A DNA stretch of 64,000 nucleotides, from contig NZ_JAHKRN010000020.1 in NCBI RefSeq assembly GCF_019396385.1, forward strand, positions 62,001-126,000, read 5' to 3'. Source of the DNA: Nonomuraea harbinensis (lineage in GTDB: Bacteria > Actinomycetota > Actinomycetes > Streptosporangiales > Streptosporangiaceae). The notes under the pieces were generated by a model. That model was not told where the DNA came from, made no database searches, and saw only the letters and a program-made list of their open reading frames with translations. The translations under genes were made by a program, and so were the position numbers. How positions within the stretch are numbered: the stretch's first letter is position 1; each line of letters starts with the position of its first letter. Positions 14,972 through 23,054 of this stretch are shown piece after piece.

Positions 14972-17079
14972 CCGCCGGCACTCTGATCATTGTGGACCAT
15001 GCCGTCGCGCTGCTGGGCGTCACGACCTGGTTCGCGTCAGGCGTCACGGCATCCCTGCGACGGACCCGCACGGCGCTCGCCCTCCTGGCCGTGGCGCTGG
15101 TGGTGACCGCGGCCAGGGCGATCCCGGTGATGCTGCTGGCCGCTCACGGCTGGTGGTTCGTCCAGGAAAAGGTCCTGCTCGGCCTTCCGCTCCTCACCCT
15201 GGCCGCCCTGGCCGCAGCGGCGATCGCCGGCCCCCGGCTGCTCGCGGCGGCCAGGGCTCAGGGATGGCGCCCGCGTGCCGGGACGGGTGAACCGGACGCG
15301 CCTCCGGACGCGCCTCTGAAGACGCCCGAGCGCGGGGCGCGTGCCGGGGACCTCGACACGGTGAGCGTCATCGCGCTGCTCACCACCGCTTACGCCGCAT
15401 TGGTCGGCTTCGTGCTGACCTTCCTCGTCGGCTATCCCCTGACCCTCGGCGTCGCACTGATCGCGGTCGCACTGGTGCCTGCGGCGTCGCTGCTCACCGC
15501 CCGCGTGCTCGACCACCCGGAAAGGGACCTCGCGGAAAACCGGGACACGGTCCCCGGGGAGAGAGCGGCGGAGATTTCGCGGCGGCGGCTTCTTGGCGTC
15601 GCAGGTGGTTCGGCGGTGGTCGGCGCGGTCGGGGCGGGTATCGGGTTGTCGGTGCGGCACGGTACGGCGCCGGTGAACGGTGGCGGGCCCGGGCCGGCGG
15701 CGCGTACGACCGTGCCGGTGACAGATCTGCGAGGCCCCGTCACCCCGGCTCCGGGTGGAGTCCGTCGCGCGCACGTCCTGACCGCCAGGAAGGCCACCGT
15801 GCGCCTGGCCAACGGACGCGACTTCGACGCGTGGACCTTCGACGGCACCCTGCCCGGTCCGGCGATCACGGCCACTCAGGGCGATCTCATCGAGGTCAAA
15901 CTGGTCAACCACGACATCGACGAGGGGGTCACCCTGCACTGGCACGGCTACGACGTGCCGTGCTCGCAGGACGGCGCGGCGGGCGTCACCCAGGAGGTCG
16001 TGGGGCGCGGCGGCGAGTTCGTCTACCGGTTTCGCGCCGATCAGGTAGGGACGTACTGGTACCACACCCATCACGCGTCCCACATCGGGGTGCAACGGGG
16101 CCTCTACGGCACCCTCGTCGTGAAACCCCACGAGCCGGACGCCGGAGAGCTTGATCTGACGTTGCCTGCTCACACCTTCGACGGCACCGTCACGATCGCC
16201 GGCGGCGACGAGCACCTGGCGCCGCCCGGCACGTCCGTACGGCTGCGGCTCATCAACACCGACTCCGACCCGCACCGGTACACGCTGGCGGGCACCTCGT
16301 TCCGGCTGGTCGCCGTCGACGGCCGCGACCTCGTGGGGCCCGGCGAGATCAGCCGCCAGGCGCTGTATCTGCCCGCAGGCGGGCGCTTTGACCTTGTGTT
16401 CGTCATGCCGGACACCTCCGTGGCGCTCGCGCTCGACGACGGGACCGCGACCGTGTGGCTGCGGCCCGAAGCCGGCGTTCCCGGCGGCGCTTCCGACAGT
16501 GCTTCCGACAGTGCTTCCGACGGTGCTTCCGACGGTGCTTCCGACACCGGGCTCGCCACCCAGGACATCGGCGGCCGGCCCGAGCTCGACCTGCTCACGT
16601 ACGGGACGCCGGCGCCTGTCGCGCTGCGGGCCGATGCCGCCGACCGGCACTTCACGCTGGTCCTCGATCGCGGGCTGGCCATGGTCGACGGTGTGCCGGC
16701 GTACGCGCACACCGTCAACGGCCGCGGGCACCCCTCTATCCCCGACCAACTGATCGCTGAGGGTGACGTCGTCCGGTTCACCGTCGTCAACCGGAGCCTG
16801 GAGACCCACCCCTGGCATCTGCACGGCCATCCGGTACTCATCCTGTCCAGGGACGGCAAGCCGGCGTCGGGCAGTCCGCTGTGGGTGGACACCTTCGACG
16901 TCAGGCCTGGGGAGGTGTGGGAGGTCGCGTTCCTGGCCTCGAACCCGGGCATCTGGATGAACCACTGCCACAACCTGCCGCACGCGCATCAGGGGATGAT
17001 GCTGCAGGTGCGTTACGACGGCGTCACGTCGCCGTTCGGTGGCATGCACGCCACCGGCCCGGGACACGCGCATGGATGA
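14968..17079 (+). CDS. Membrane-anchored multicopper oxidase
   Basis: A 703-residue protein. Residues 1-190 hold five membrane helices. An RRRLLGVAGGSAVVGAVGAG segment near 204 looks like a twin-arginine-type or extra anchor helix. From about 265 there are three cupredoxin domains. All copper sites are present: HWHGYDVP (near 324), YWYHTHHASH (near 363), HPWHLHGHPV (near 613) and MNHCHNLPHAHQGMML (near 663), so type 1 and the trinuclear centre should be intact. A Ser-Asp-Ala repeat linker lies before the last domain. It oxidises a metal or phenolic substrate outside the membrane with O2. Coupled to the DUF6220 gene upstream. Confidence 0.9.
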   Translation: MTAGTLIIVDHAVALLGVTTWFASGVTASLRRTRTALALLAVALVVTAARAIPVMLLAAHGWWFVQEKVLLGLPLLTLAALAAAAIAGPRLLAAARAQGWRPRAGTGEPDAPPDAPLKTPERGARAGDLDTVSVIALLTTAYAALVGFVLTFLVGYPLTLGVALIAVALVPAASLLTARVLDHPERDLAENRDTVPGERAAEISRRRLLGVAGGSAVVGAVGAGIGLSVRHGTAPVNGGGPGPAARTTVPVTDLRGPVTPAPGGVRRAHVLTARKATVRLANGRDFDAWTFDGTLPGPAITATQGDLIEVKLVNHDIDEGVTLHWHGYDVPCSQDGAAGVTQEVVGRGGEFVYRFRADQVGTYWYHTHHASHIGVQRGLYGTLVVKPHEPDAGELDLTLPAHTFDGTVTIAGGDEHLAPPGTSVRLRLINTDSDPHRYTLAGTSFRLVAVDGRDLVGPGEISRQALYLPAGGRFDLVFVMPDTSVALALDDGTATVWLRPEAGVPGGASDSASDSASDGASDGASDTGLATQDIGGRPELDLLTYGTPAPVALRADAADRHFTLVLDRGLAMVDGVPAYAHTVNGRGHPSIPDQLIAEGDVVRFTVVNRSLETHPWHLHGHPVLILSRDGKPASGSPLWVDTFDVRPGEVWEVAFLASNPGIWMNHCHNLPHAHQGMMLQVRYDGVTSPFGGMHATGPGHAHG
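16489..16548 (+). repeat. 12-bp tandem repeat coding a Ser-Asp-Ala/Gly linker
   Basis: Five head-to-tail copies of GCTTCCGACRGT (last copy ends ACC) inside the multicopper oxidase gene. They code ASDS/ASDG units in the loop between the second and third cupredoxin domains. Such in-frame repeats can change copy number by slippage without breaking the gene. Confidence 0.85.
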
Positions 17080-17142
17080 CCGTGTGGGTCTTGCACAGTC
17101 CCGGGAGGGAGGTTCGTAGGGCCCGGATACGACATCACCCGC

Positions 17143-17721
17143 TCATCGGCGGACCCGGTACGCCAGGTGGAGCACCCGGTCCCCCTGGACCACCACGTGC
17201 GGGTCCTCCAGCAGGTGCTGAGCGTCGACCGAGCCGAAGTAGCGCTTGCCCGAGCCGAAGACCACCGGCACGACGTCCATCGCCACCTCGTCCACCAGCC
17301 CGAGGGCCAGCGCCTGCCCGCCGACGTCGCCCGCCGCCACGGCGACCGTGCGCTCCCCCGCGAGTTCCCTCGCCTTGGCGACCGCCCGCGCCACGTCGTC
17401 GACGAAGTGGTAGGACGCCTCCGGGTGCCAGCCCTCGGGCCTGGGCCGGTGCGACACCACGACGACGTGCTCGCCGGCCGGCGGGCGTCCCTCCCAGCCG
17501 TTCGTGATGTCGAACAGGTGACGGCCGATCACCATCGCCCCGATGCCGGCCCAGATCGGCTTGACGTACTCCGCCGAGGCCCGCGAGACCTTCATCGCGC
17601 CGCCTTCGACGAGCGGGACGTCGCCGTTGCCGTACCACTCGAACAGCGGGCCGACCTCATCGGCGGCGTCGGCGATGAAACCGTCCACCGACACGACGTT
17701 GTGCATGACCACGGTGCTCAT
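17143..17721 (-). CDS. Dihydrofolate reductase-family protein (RibD C-terminal fold)
   Basis: A 192-residue protein. MSTVVMHNVVSVDGFIAD at the start, MVIGRHLFDI, then a nucleotide-binding GDVGGQALALGLVDEVAMDVVPVVFGSGKRYFG region, as in RibD_C proteins related to dihydrofolate reductase. It likely binds NADPH; the substrate is unknown. It stands alone between convergent units. A paralogue of the same fold lies at 45573-46184. Confidence 0.85.
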   Translation of the reverse strand: MSTVVMHNVVSVDGFIADAADEVGPLFEWYGNGDVPLVEGGAMKVSRASAEYVKPIWAGIGAMVIGRHLFDITNGWEGRPPAGEHVVVVSHRPRPEGWHPEASYHFVDDVARAVAKARELAGERTVAVAAGDVGGQALALGLVDEVAMDVVPVVFGSGKRYFGSVDAQHLLEDPHVVVQGDRVLHLAYRVRR

Positions 17722-17832
17722 GAGATCTCCCAGGGTGTGTGACTATTTCGTCCTTTCACCCATGCGTCGAACGCACACCGCCGGAACAGACACCGCACCG
17801 GGAAAATCTCGTCAGCCGGCTCGCCCCGGACG

Positions 17833-18885
17833 TCAGGTCAGTGTGCCGGTGACGCGCCACAGGTCGTAGCTCCACAGCGAGGCGCACGTCCCCGCGCAAC
17901 TCTCGGTGAAGATGACCGTGAGCGATCCGCTGTCGGGCAGCGTGCCGTAGACGGTACGCACGATGCCGGCGTTGTGGTTGCGGGGCAGGCCGGTGAGCGC
18001 GGGGTCGATGACGCCCTCGACGCGCCAGGAGCCGCCGCCGTTCCAGATGGACGCGCCGTCGATGCTGGCCACCTGGAGCGAGGCGCCGATCTGCTTCGGG
18101 GCGACGGTCGGGTACGGGTGCTGCTCACGTACGGCGTAGAACCGGTCACGGGAGGGGTCATAGGCGACGTCGAAGTTGTTGAGCACGTCGGGCTTCCCGT
18201 CGGTCCCGGTCAGCCCGGCCCTGGTGACCTCGACGGCGGGGCCGACCACGGGTGCGGACATGTCGGCCAGGGTGATGTCGCGCCGGTACGCCCGAGTCCC
18301 GCCGGGACCGCCCGCGGTGTAGAACAGCAGCAGCCGGCCGGCGGCGGGATCGACGGCGGTGACCGCGGGCTGGCCGGCGCCCCACGCGGCGGGGTCGTCG
18401 AAGGGGAACGCCACGACGGGCTTCGGATACTTCACCCACGGCCCGTCGAGGGTCTTGGCGAAGGCCACGCCGATCTGGTTGTGGGCGCTGGCGTTCACGT
18501 CGTTGCCCAGGTAGAACATCGCGTAGCCGTACGTGACGCCCTGATATCGAGCGGTGACCGCGACGACGGCGGGATCGCAGTTGTGGTACTTGTCCCAGCC
18601 GGTGCCACCGGAGGCGATGACCCGCCGGTCGCCGACGATCTTCCCGCCGGACCGGCGAGTGTGCCAGATGTCGTCCTTGATCTTGCCGTCGGTGGTGTTG
18701 TGGCAGGTCCAATAGTGCTCGGTGGCGCCCTGTTCGATCGCGGCGGGAGCGTACGCGTAGAGCTTGCCCTTCGGATCGTAGACCTGCTGGGCCGCCCCTG
18801 GTTCCCACCCGGCGGCGGCGTGCGCGGGCGCCGGCAGGAGCGAACCGGCGAGCACGAACAAGCAGGTCAGCGCGCGAACCAGCAT
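17833..18885 (-). CDS. Secreted protein of unknown function, possible beta-propeller
   Basis: A 350-residue protein with a classical signal peptide (basic start, hydrophobic core, cut after AHA-A near residue 24). The mature part has repeated blocks with Trp, Asp and aromatic residues (WEPGAAQQVYDPKGKLY, TGWDKYHNCDPAVVAV, YGYAMFYLGNDVN, GVAFAKTLDGPWVKYPKPV, LLLFYTAGGPGG, FDVAYDPSRDRFYAV). This resembles the blades of five-bladed propeller glycosidase-like proteins (GH43/DUF4185 type). Two Cys near the C-terminus (SCAGTC) may form a disulfide. No catalytic triad can be named. Exported; may act on a polysaccharide. Confidence 0.6.
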   Translation of the reverse strand: MLVRALTCLFVLAGSLLPAPAHAAAGWEPGAAQQVYDPKGKLYAYAPAAIEQGATEHYWTCHNTTDGKIKDDIWHTRRSGGKIVGDRRVIASGGTGWDKYHNCDPAVVAVTARYQGVTYGYAMFYLGNDVNASAHNQIGVAFAKTLDGPWVKYPKPVVAFPFDDPAAWGAGQPAVTAVDPAAGRLLLFYTAGGPGGTRAYRRDITLADMSAPVVGPAVEVTRAGLTGTDGKPDVLNNFDVAYDPSRDRFYAVREQHPYPTVAPKQIGASLQVASIDGASIWNGGGSWRVEGVIDPALTGLPRNHNAGIVRTVYGTLPDSGSLTVIFTESCAGTCASLWSYDLWRVTGTLT

Positions 18886-19036
18886 GGCGGCTCCTTCATG
18901 TGGAGGGGACGGCTTCGTCGCCGGTCAGCGCGATGCTTTCATGACCCGCCGCGTTCCGGTCGCCGAACCCGGATTCGTCTTCCAAGCCGGCGAGATGCGC
19001 GGCTCGCTCCACTCGGCACGTCCTGACCGTTCGCCG

Positions 19037-19456
19037 TCAGCTCCGGTTTCCCGCGAGCGCACGAGAAGGCATGAGCGCCGAGGACAGCGCCCAGCGGCCG
19101 GGCCCGAGTGCGGCGACGAGCAGGAAGCCCCAGCAGAAGAGCGCGGCCTTCTCGCCGCCGTTCTCGATCGGGAACAGCGCCTGCGGCTGGTGGACGACGA
19201 AGTAGGCGTAGGCCATGGTGCCCGAGCAGACGACGGCGGCGGCGCGGGTGGCCAGCCCGAGGAGGACGAGGACGCCGCCGATCAGCTGGATGACGGCCGC
19301 CCACCAGTCCGGCCACTGCCCGACGCCGGGCACCTGGCCGTGGGGCCCGCCCAGCACGTCGAAGAGCGTCGCCACGCCGTGACAGGCGAACAGCAGGCCT
19401 ATCACGATCCGGTACAGGGCCAGGAACAGCCCTTGGTCCTTGACCAGCGATTCCAC
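19037..19456 (-). CDS. DoxX-family membrane protein
   Basis: A 139-residue four-helix protein. LALYRIVIGLLFACHGVATLFDVLGG at the N-terminus, WAAVIQLIGGVLVLLGLATRAAAVV, AYAYFVVHQPQ and a last helix are the DoxX family pattern. The GTG at 19456 follows AAAGGA; a longer open frame upstream is not coding in character. The promoter region holds a perfect 18-bp LacI-type palindrome. DoxX proteins are linked to thiol and redox stress at the membrane; no exact role is known. Confidence 0.85.
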   Translation of the reverse strand: MESLVKDQGLFLALYRIVIGLLFACHGVATLFDVLGGPHGQVPGVGQWPDWWAAVIQLIGGVLVLLGLATRAAAVVCSGTMAYAYFVVHQPQALFPIENGGEKAALFCWGFLLVAALGPGRWALSSALMPSRALAGNRS

Positions 19457-19505
19457 AGAGGTGTCCTTTCGACGAAGGGTTGCTGGTGCCGTTCTCCGGG
19501 ACGCT

Positions 19506-19523
19506 TTTGGGAGCGCTCCCAAA
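19506..19523. promoter_or_regulatory. LacI-family (CelR-type) operator
   Basis: TTTGGGAGCGCTCCCAAA is a perfect 18-nt palindrome. Its core TGGGAGCGCTCCCA (19508-19521) equals the CelR consensus known from Thermobifida fusca cellulase genes. It lies 52-67 nt ahead of the DoxX start, so a LacI-family sugar regulator encoded elsewhere may repress this gene. Confidence 0.7.
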
Positions 19524-19635
19524 GGGTCTCTGTACGGAACCCGCCCGTCAACGCCGCGCCTCCCGCGGGAGATCCCGCCGTCGGCTGCCACGCGCCCCAC
19601 AAGGCGGAACACCACAACCGCGACCTCGTAGAAGA

Positions 19636-19683
19636 TGAAAATTTCAACTACACGACTCCCCCTCACCGACCATGAAAGTTTCA
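19636..19683. promoter_or_regulatory. Paired TGAAA-N-TTTCA inverted repeats
   Basis: TGAAAATTTCA at 19636-19646 and TGAAAGTTTCA at 19673-19683, the latter extended to CATGAAAGTTTCATG. The centres are 37 bp apart. They stand out as AT-rich in a GC-rich genome. They lie between the DoxX gene and the decayed regulator gene and look like twin operators for an unknown regulator. Confidence 0.45.
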
Positions 19684-19756
19684 TGATCCACAGTGACGAC
19701 CTCACGAGGTGGTAGAAGTAGGGCGAAAGCGGGGGTCCTGACGGTGGGGGCGATCG

Positions 19757-20487
19757 ATGATCCGGGTTCTGCTCGCGGAGGACATGCACATGGTCCGCGG
19801 CGCTCTGGTCGCGCTGCTCCGGCTCGAACCCGACATCGAGGTGGTGACCGAAGCCGCCACCGGCGACGAGATCGTCCCCCCGCCACTGGAGCACGACCCG
19901 GACGTGACCGTCCTCGACGTCGACGGCCTCACCGCCGCCGCCGAGCTGCGCAGGAGACTCCCCCGCTGCCGGGTCCTGATCGTCACCGGCTTCGGCCGGC
20001 GAGCGTCCGCAGGGCGTTCGCCGCGCAGGCCACCGGGTTCGTCGTCAAGGACGCCCCGCCCGTGCCCGGTCATGCCGAGGGCGCCGCCCCGGCCGGCCTG
20101 TACGTCGGGAAGCAGGGCCACGCCCACGACGACATCCGCGACCACAACCGCGACTACGCCTTCGTCAACGTGTACGACGGGGTCGTCTCCCCCGCTCCGG
20201 GCGAGCTGACGACCGCCGGCAGGCTCTCCGACAACGTCGACGAGCAGGGGATGGCGTTCAACCAGCCCCTCGCGCCCGCGGTCGACGTCTTCGGCTATCC
20301 CGCCGGCCCCCACCCCGACGGCTACTCGGACGAGACCCGTACCGGCTATCTCAACGGCATCACGATCAGCGTTTCCGACACCGACGGCGACGGCCGGTAC
20401 GACCCCGGCATCTCGTCGTACTTCGACGGCGAGACGATCCCGGTCCACAAGCACGCCGCGAGCGCCTGGACCGGCCGCATCACCTAG
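19757..20487 (+). pseudogene. Decayed response regulator joined to a serine-protease fragment
   Basis: Starts as a NarL-type receiver domain (MIRVLLAEDMHMVRGALVAL, phospho-acceptor area VTVLDVDGL). After GFGR near 20000 the frame is lost; the next frame resumes with VRRAFAAQATGFVVKDAPP, the expected receiver continuation, so about 4 nt appear to be missing. Soon after, the text changes to DYAFVNVYDGV, QGMAFNQPL and VDVFGYPAG, which resemble the middle of V8/trypsin-like serine peptidases, then an EF-hand-like DTDGDGRYDPGI. The helix-turn-helix, the catalytic His and the GDSGGP block are missing. A junk fusion of two or three broken genes. Confidence 0.65.
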
Positions 20488-20704
20488 GGCCGCACCGATC
20501 CTCGACACCCGCATGGGCAGGGCGCCGCTCACTGCCCTGCCCCAGACTCCTGGCGCGCCTGTACGGTCGATTCACACGAGATCGCCGGCCGTGGAGGCTT
20601 CCTACCTCGCCTGTTCGGGCAGAGGCGGAATGAGCATGGTCTACTGCGCCCGCGACATCGGGCCTGGCGCAAGGCCTTCACCCGATCCAGCGCAGGGCGT
20701 GGGG

Positions 20705-21130
20705 CTATCCGGCTTCGGTGATCGGCAGAGTGACCACGTCGTGCGCGTCGGACTTCAGGTCGGAGCTGCGGGGAACCGAACCTCTTATGCGCAGGAAATA
20801 CTCTTTGGCCTGGCGCAGGCTTTGCTGAAGTCCTCGGGCGACCTGGCCGCGCTGCTCGTAGTAGGTGTCGCTACCGTAACGCTCCTCGACGAAGTCGTAG
20901 AAGTCCTGGGCCTTGTTCTCGACGAATACGCACGCGTCTTCCATCTTGTTTCCGAGCTCAGCGCTCACGTGCTTGCTCGCCTCGGCGACAGAGGCGTCCA
21001 GCGTCCGCAGCTCGGCGGTGAAGGCGACGCGGTTCTGCTCCAGCCATTTGAGGTTCCGGCTCTGACGGTGAAGTGTCTCAAGTGTGCTGATGGCCTGGTC
21101 AAGGGCGTGAGCGCCCTGGGAGGCGGCCAT
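20705..21130 (-). CDS. Small helical protein of the Nudix-kinase cassette, unknown function
   Basis: A 141-residue soluble protein, mostly alpha-helical and charged, with coiled-coil-like stretches (HALDQAISTLETLHRQSRN, LDASVAEASKHVSAELGNKM, QQSLRQAKEYFLRIRG). No recognised domain. It starts 3 nt after the kinase stop, so it is the third gene of a tight cassette (Nudix, kinase, this). It may be an adaptor or regulator of the other two. No signal peptide or membrane helix. Confidence 0.6.
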   Translation of the reverse strand: MAASQGAHALDQAISTLETLHRQSRNLKWLEQNRVAFTAELRTLDASVAEASKHVSAELGNKMEDACVFVENKAQDFYDFVEERYGSDTYYEQRGQVARGLQQSLRQAKEYFLRIRGSVPRSSDLKSDAHDVVTLPITEAG

Positions 21131-21133
21131 TTC

Positions 21134-23044
21134 TCACGGTCGTGCCTCAGACAGCAGGTCGAGCAACCACCTTCGGAAAAGCTCGGCGGATGCGCATGCC
21201 CTGCGCACCTGGTCCGCGGTGGCGTACATGGCAGCCTCCGACAAGATCTCCTCCAGGCGGCCCACCAGCTCTTCAACCCTCATCGGTTCCTTCGGGTACG
21301 GTGGACGTTCTTCGCGCAGCGCCATTCGGAGGAACTCGGTGTCGGCCGCGAGATCACCGCTCGTTCGAGCTGTGAATCTGGTGGCGCGCAGCGCCTCGAC
21401 GAGATCTCGCCAGGCTGCCGCTGGATTCTCTGCCAGCTGTCGCCGTCGCACGCCGGTCAGCTCTTCCAGAGCGGAGACCAGACTCTGCGCCTGGTCCCTG
21501 AGCAGCCCACGGACCAGGAGCTCGATGGAGTCCGTAGCGATGCGCACGTCGGCCGTGTCGATGAGGCCGAGCCTGCGGTCCAGAGAGAGGTGCAACTGCC
21601 TGATGTCGCCGTGGGCGATGCGTGTGACGCCGGAGGCCCGGAACTTGGTGTCCAGCTCGGCCGTGCGTACGTACCGGTCGCTGACCACGATCACCGCCGA
21701 GCCAGGTGTGCTGGCGCGCACGCGGCAGGGGGCGAGGCGCACGAAACGCTCCTCTTCGTCCAGCAGCTGGAGAGCCGCGCCTACCAGACCGTCCTGATTG
21801 CCCATCGTCCGCTGCATGAAGTGCAGTTGCCTGCTGAGCACGGCGTCTATCTCGCCCCGCGAGCGGGGCACCCCGACGACAGGAGCCTTCGCCGCCGGCC
21901 GGAAAGGAGGTACGTCGACGTCCCTGGTCAGCCGGGAGTATTCACGCGCCGCGTACACGCTCATATCGAAGAACCACTGCCGGACGTCGTCGGGCAGCCG
22001 CTTGCGACCGACGAAGACGAGGGCGCAGCCGATCAGGGACAGCAGTGCCTGGGGCCGCCAATGCTCGCCGTGATCGTTGCTGTCGGCCCAACTCTGGCCC
22101 GCCTCATGGAACGCCGCGCTGACCGCTTTGAAGCCGAAGACTGAGGGGACGTCAGGATTGTGCGGAGTGACGATCGCAGCCTTGAGGTGGTGCCGCGCCT
22201 CGGGGTCGTCGGCGAGAGCCCTCAGCCATTCGCGTGCCAGGCTGAGCAGCAGATGCGCGGGATCACGGGCCAGTGGCGCATCTTCGGCGAAGTCACCGAA
22301 GTCGATGAGCTTGAAGCCCCGCGGATCCTCGGCGCGCAGCAACACGTTGCGGACGTTCAGGTCACCATGACCACGTCCGCGGTGGACGAGCAACTGATGC
22401 GAGCCATCACCCTTGGCCAGGGCCAGCGGGTTGCGCGCCAGACCGCCATCGCCGTCAGGCACCCATTCGACCGTCGCCGTCACACCGTGCTCGACGGCCC
22501 ACCTGTCCAGTGGTTCGCCGTGATCCAGGCGGTCACCGAGCAGCAGGCGCAGGTATGCGCCTGCTGTCATGGACTCCGGCCGGTGAAGGAGCGTCGGGTT
22601 CCATGCGCCGAGTACGGACTCGAACACGATTCCACAGGCTTTGGGCAGCCCATCGGAATGCCGCAGCTCCACCAGGGGCCGCACGGTGGATCGGTCGCCG
22701 CCGGCGATCCTCATCTGGATCATCCACCACGAGCCCAGCATGATGGGGTCGCCGATCAGCTCCACCAGGTGCGCCTCACGGAACTCGCGTGGTGAACGGT
22801 TCAGAGCCCGGCGCATTCGTCGCGCTTCTCTGGCGCCATCGCCTTTCAGGAATTTGAGCACGGCCTGCCGGGCGAGGACGTCGGCCTCGAACTGTGAGGC
22901 GACGGCGACCAGCGCGTCGCTCATCCCTCCCGCCATCCAACCCGTCAGCTCGGAGTCATATGTGGTGGACTCGTGCCACCGCCTGTAGACGGCGAGCAGG
23001 TCGGAAGGCAGCTCATTCCATTTCTCGCCCGACAGCTCGCCCAC
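21134..23044 (-). CDS. Large protein with APH-like phosphotransferase domain (TCAD9-like)
   Basis: A 636-residue protein. The first ~380 residues fit a kinase fold of the aminoglycoside phosphotransferase type: a glycine-rich GWMAGGMSDALVAV loop, AVLKFLKGD with the likely ATP-binding Lys, then the catalytic loop HGDLNVRNVLL and the metal-binding Asp in KLIDFGDF. The order and spacing recall TCAD9, the phosphotransferase of predicted actinobacterial conflict systems. The C-terminal 250 residues are a separate, mostly helical region of unknown role, preceded by a beta-rich patch (AVIVVSDRYVRTAELDTKF). GTG start at 23044, 10 nt after the Nudix stop. Substrate unknown; soluble. Confidence 0.7.
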   Translation of the reverse strand: MGELSGEKWNELPSDLLAVYRRWHESTTYDSELTGWMAGGMSDALVAVASQFEADVLARQAVLKFLKGDGAREARRMRRALNRSPREFREAHLVELIGDPIMLGSWWMIQMRIAGGDRSTVRPLVELRHSDGLPKACGIVFESVLGAWNPTLLHRPESMTAGAYLRLLLGDRLDHGEPLDRWAVEHGVTATVEWVPDGDGGLARNPLALAKGDGSHQLLVHRGRGHGDLNVRNVLLRAEDPRGFKLIDFGDFAEDAPLARDPAHLLLSLAREWLRALADDPEARHHLKAAIVTPHNPDVPSVFGFKAVSAAFHEAGQSWADSNDHGEHWRPQALLSLIGCALVFVGRKRLPDDVRQWFFDMSVYAAREYSRLTRDVDVPPFRPAAKAPVVGVPRSRGEIDAVLSRQLHFMQRTMGNQDGLVGAALQLLDEEERFVRLAPCRVRASTPGSAVIVVSDRYVRTAELDTKFRASGVTRIAHGDIRQLHLSLDRRLGLIDTADVRIATDSIELLVRGLLRDQAQSLVSALEELTGVRRRQLAENPAAAWRDLVEALRATRFTARTSGDLAADTEFLRMALREERPPYPKEPMRVEELVGRLEEILSEAAMYATADQVRRACASAELFRRWLLDLLSEARP

Positions 23045-23054
23045 GTCGCCCGCC

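Noticed and set aside
19037..19894. A 285-residue version of the DoxX protein
   Set aside because: The extra N-terminal part covers the operator region and has no family match; the GTG at 19456 with AAAGGA gives the normal length.
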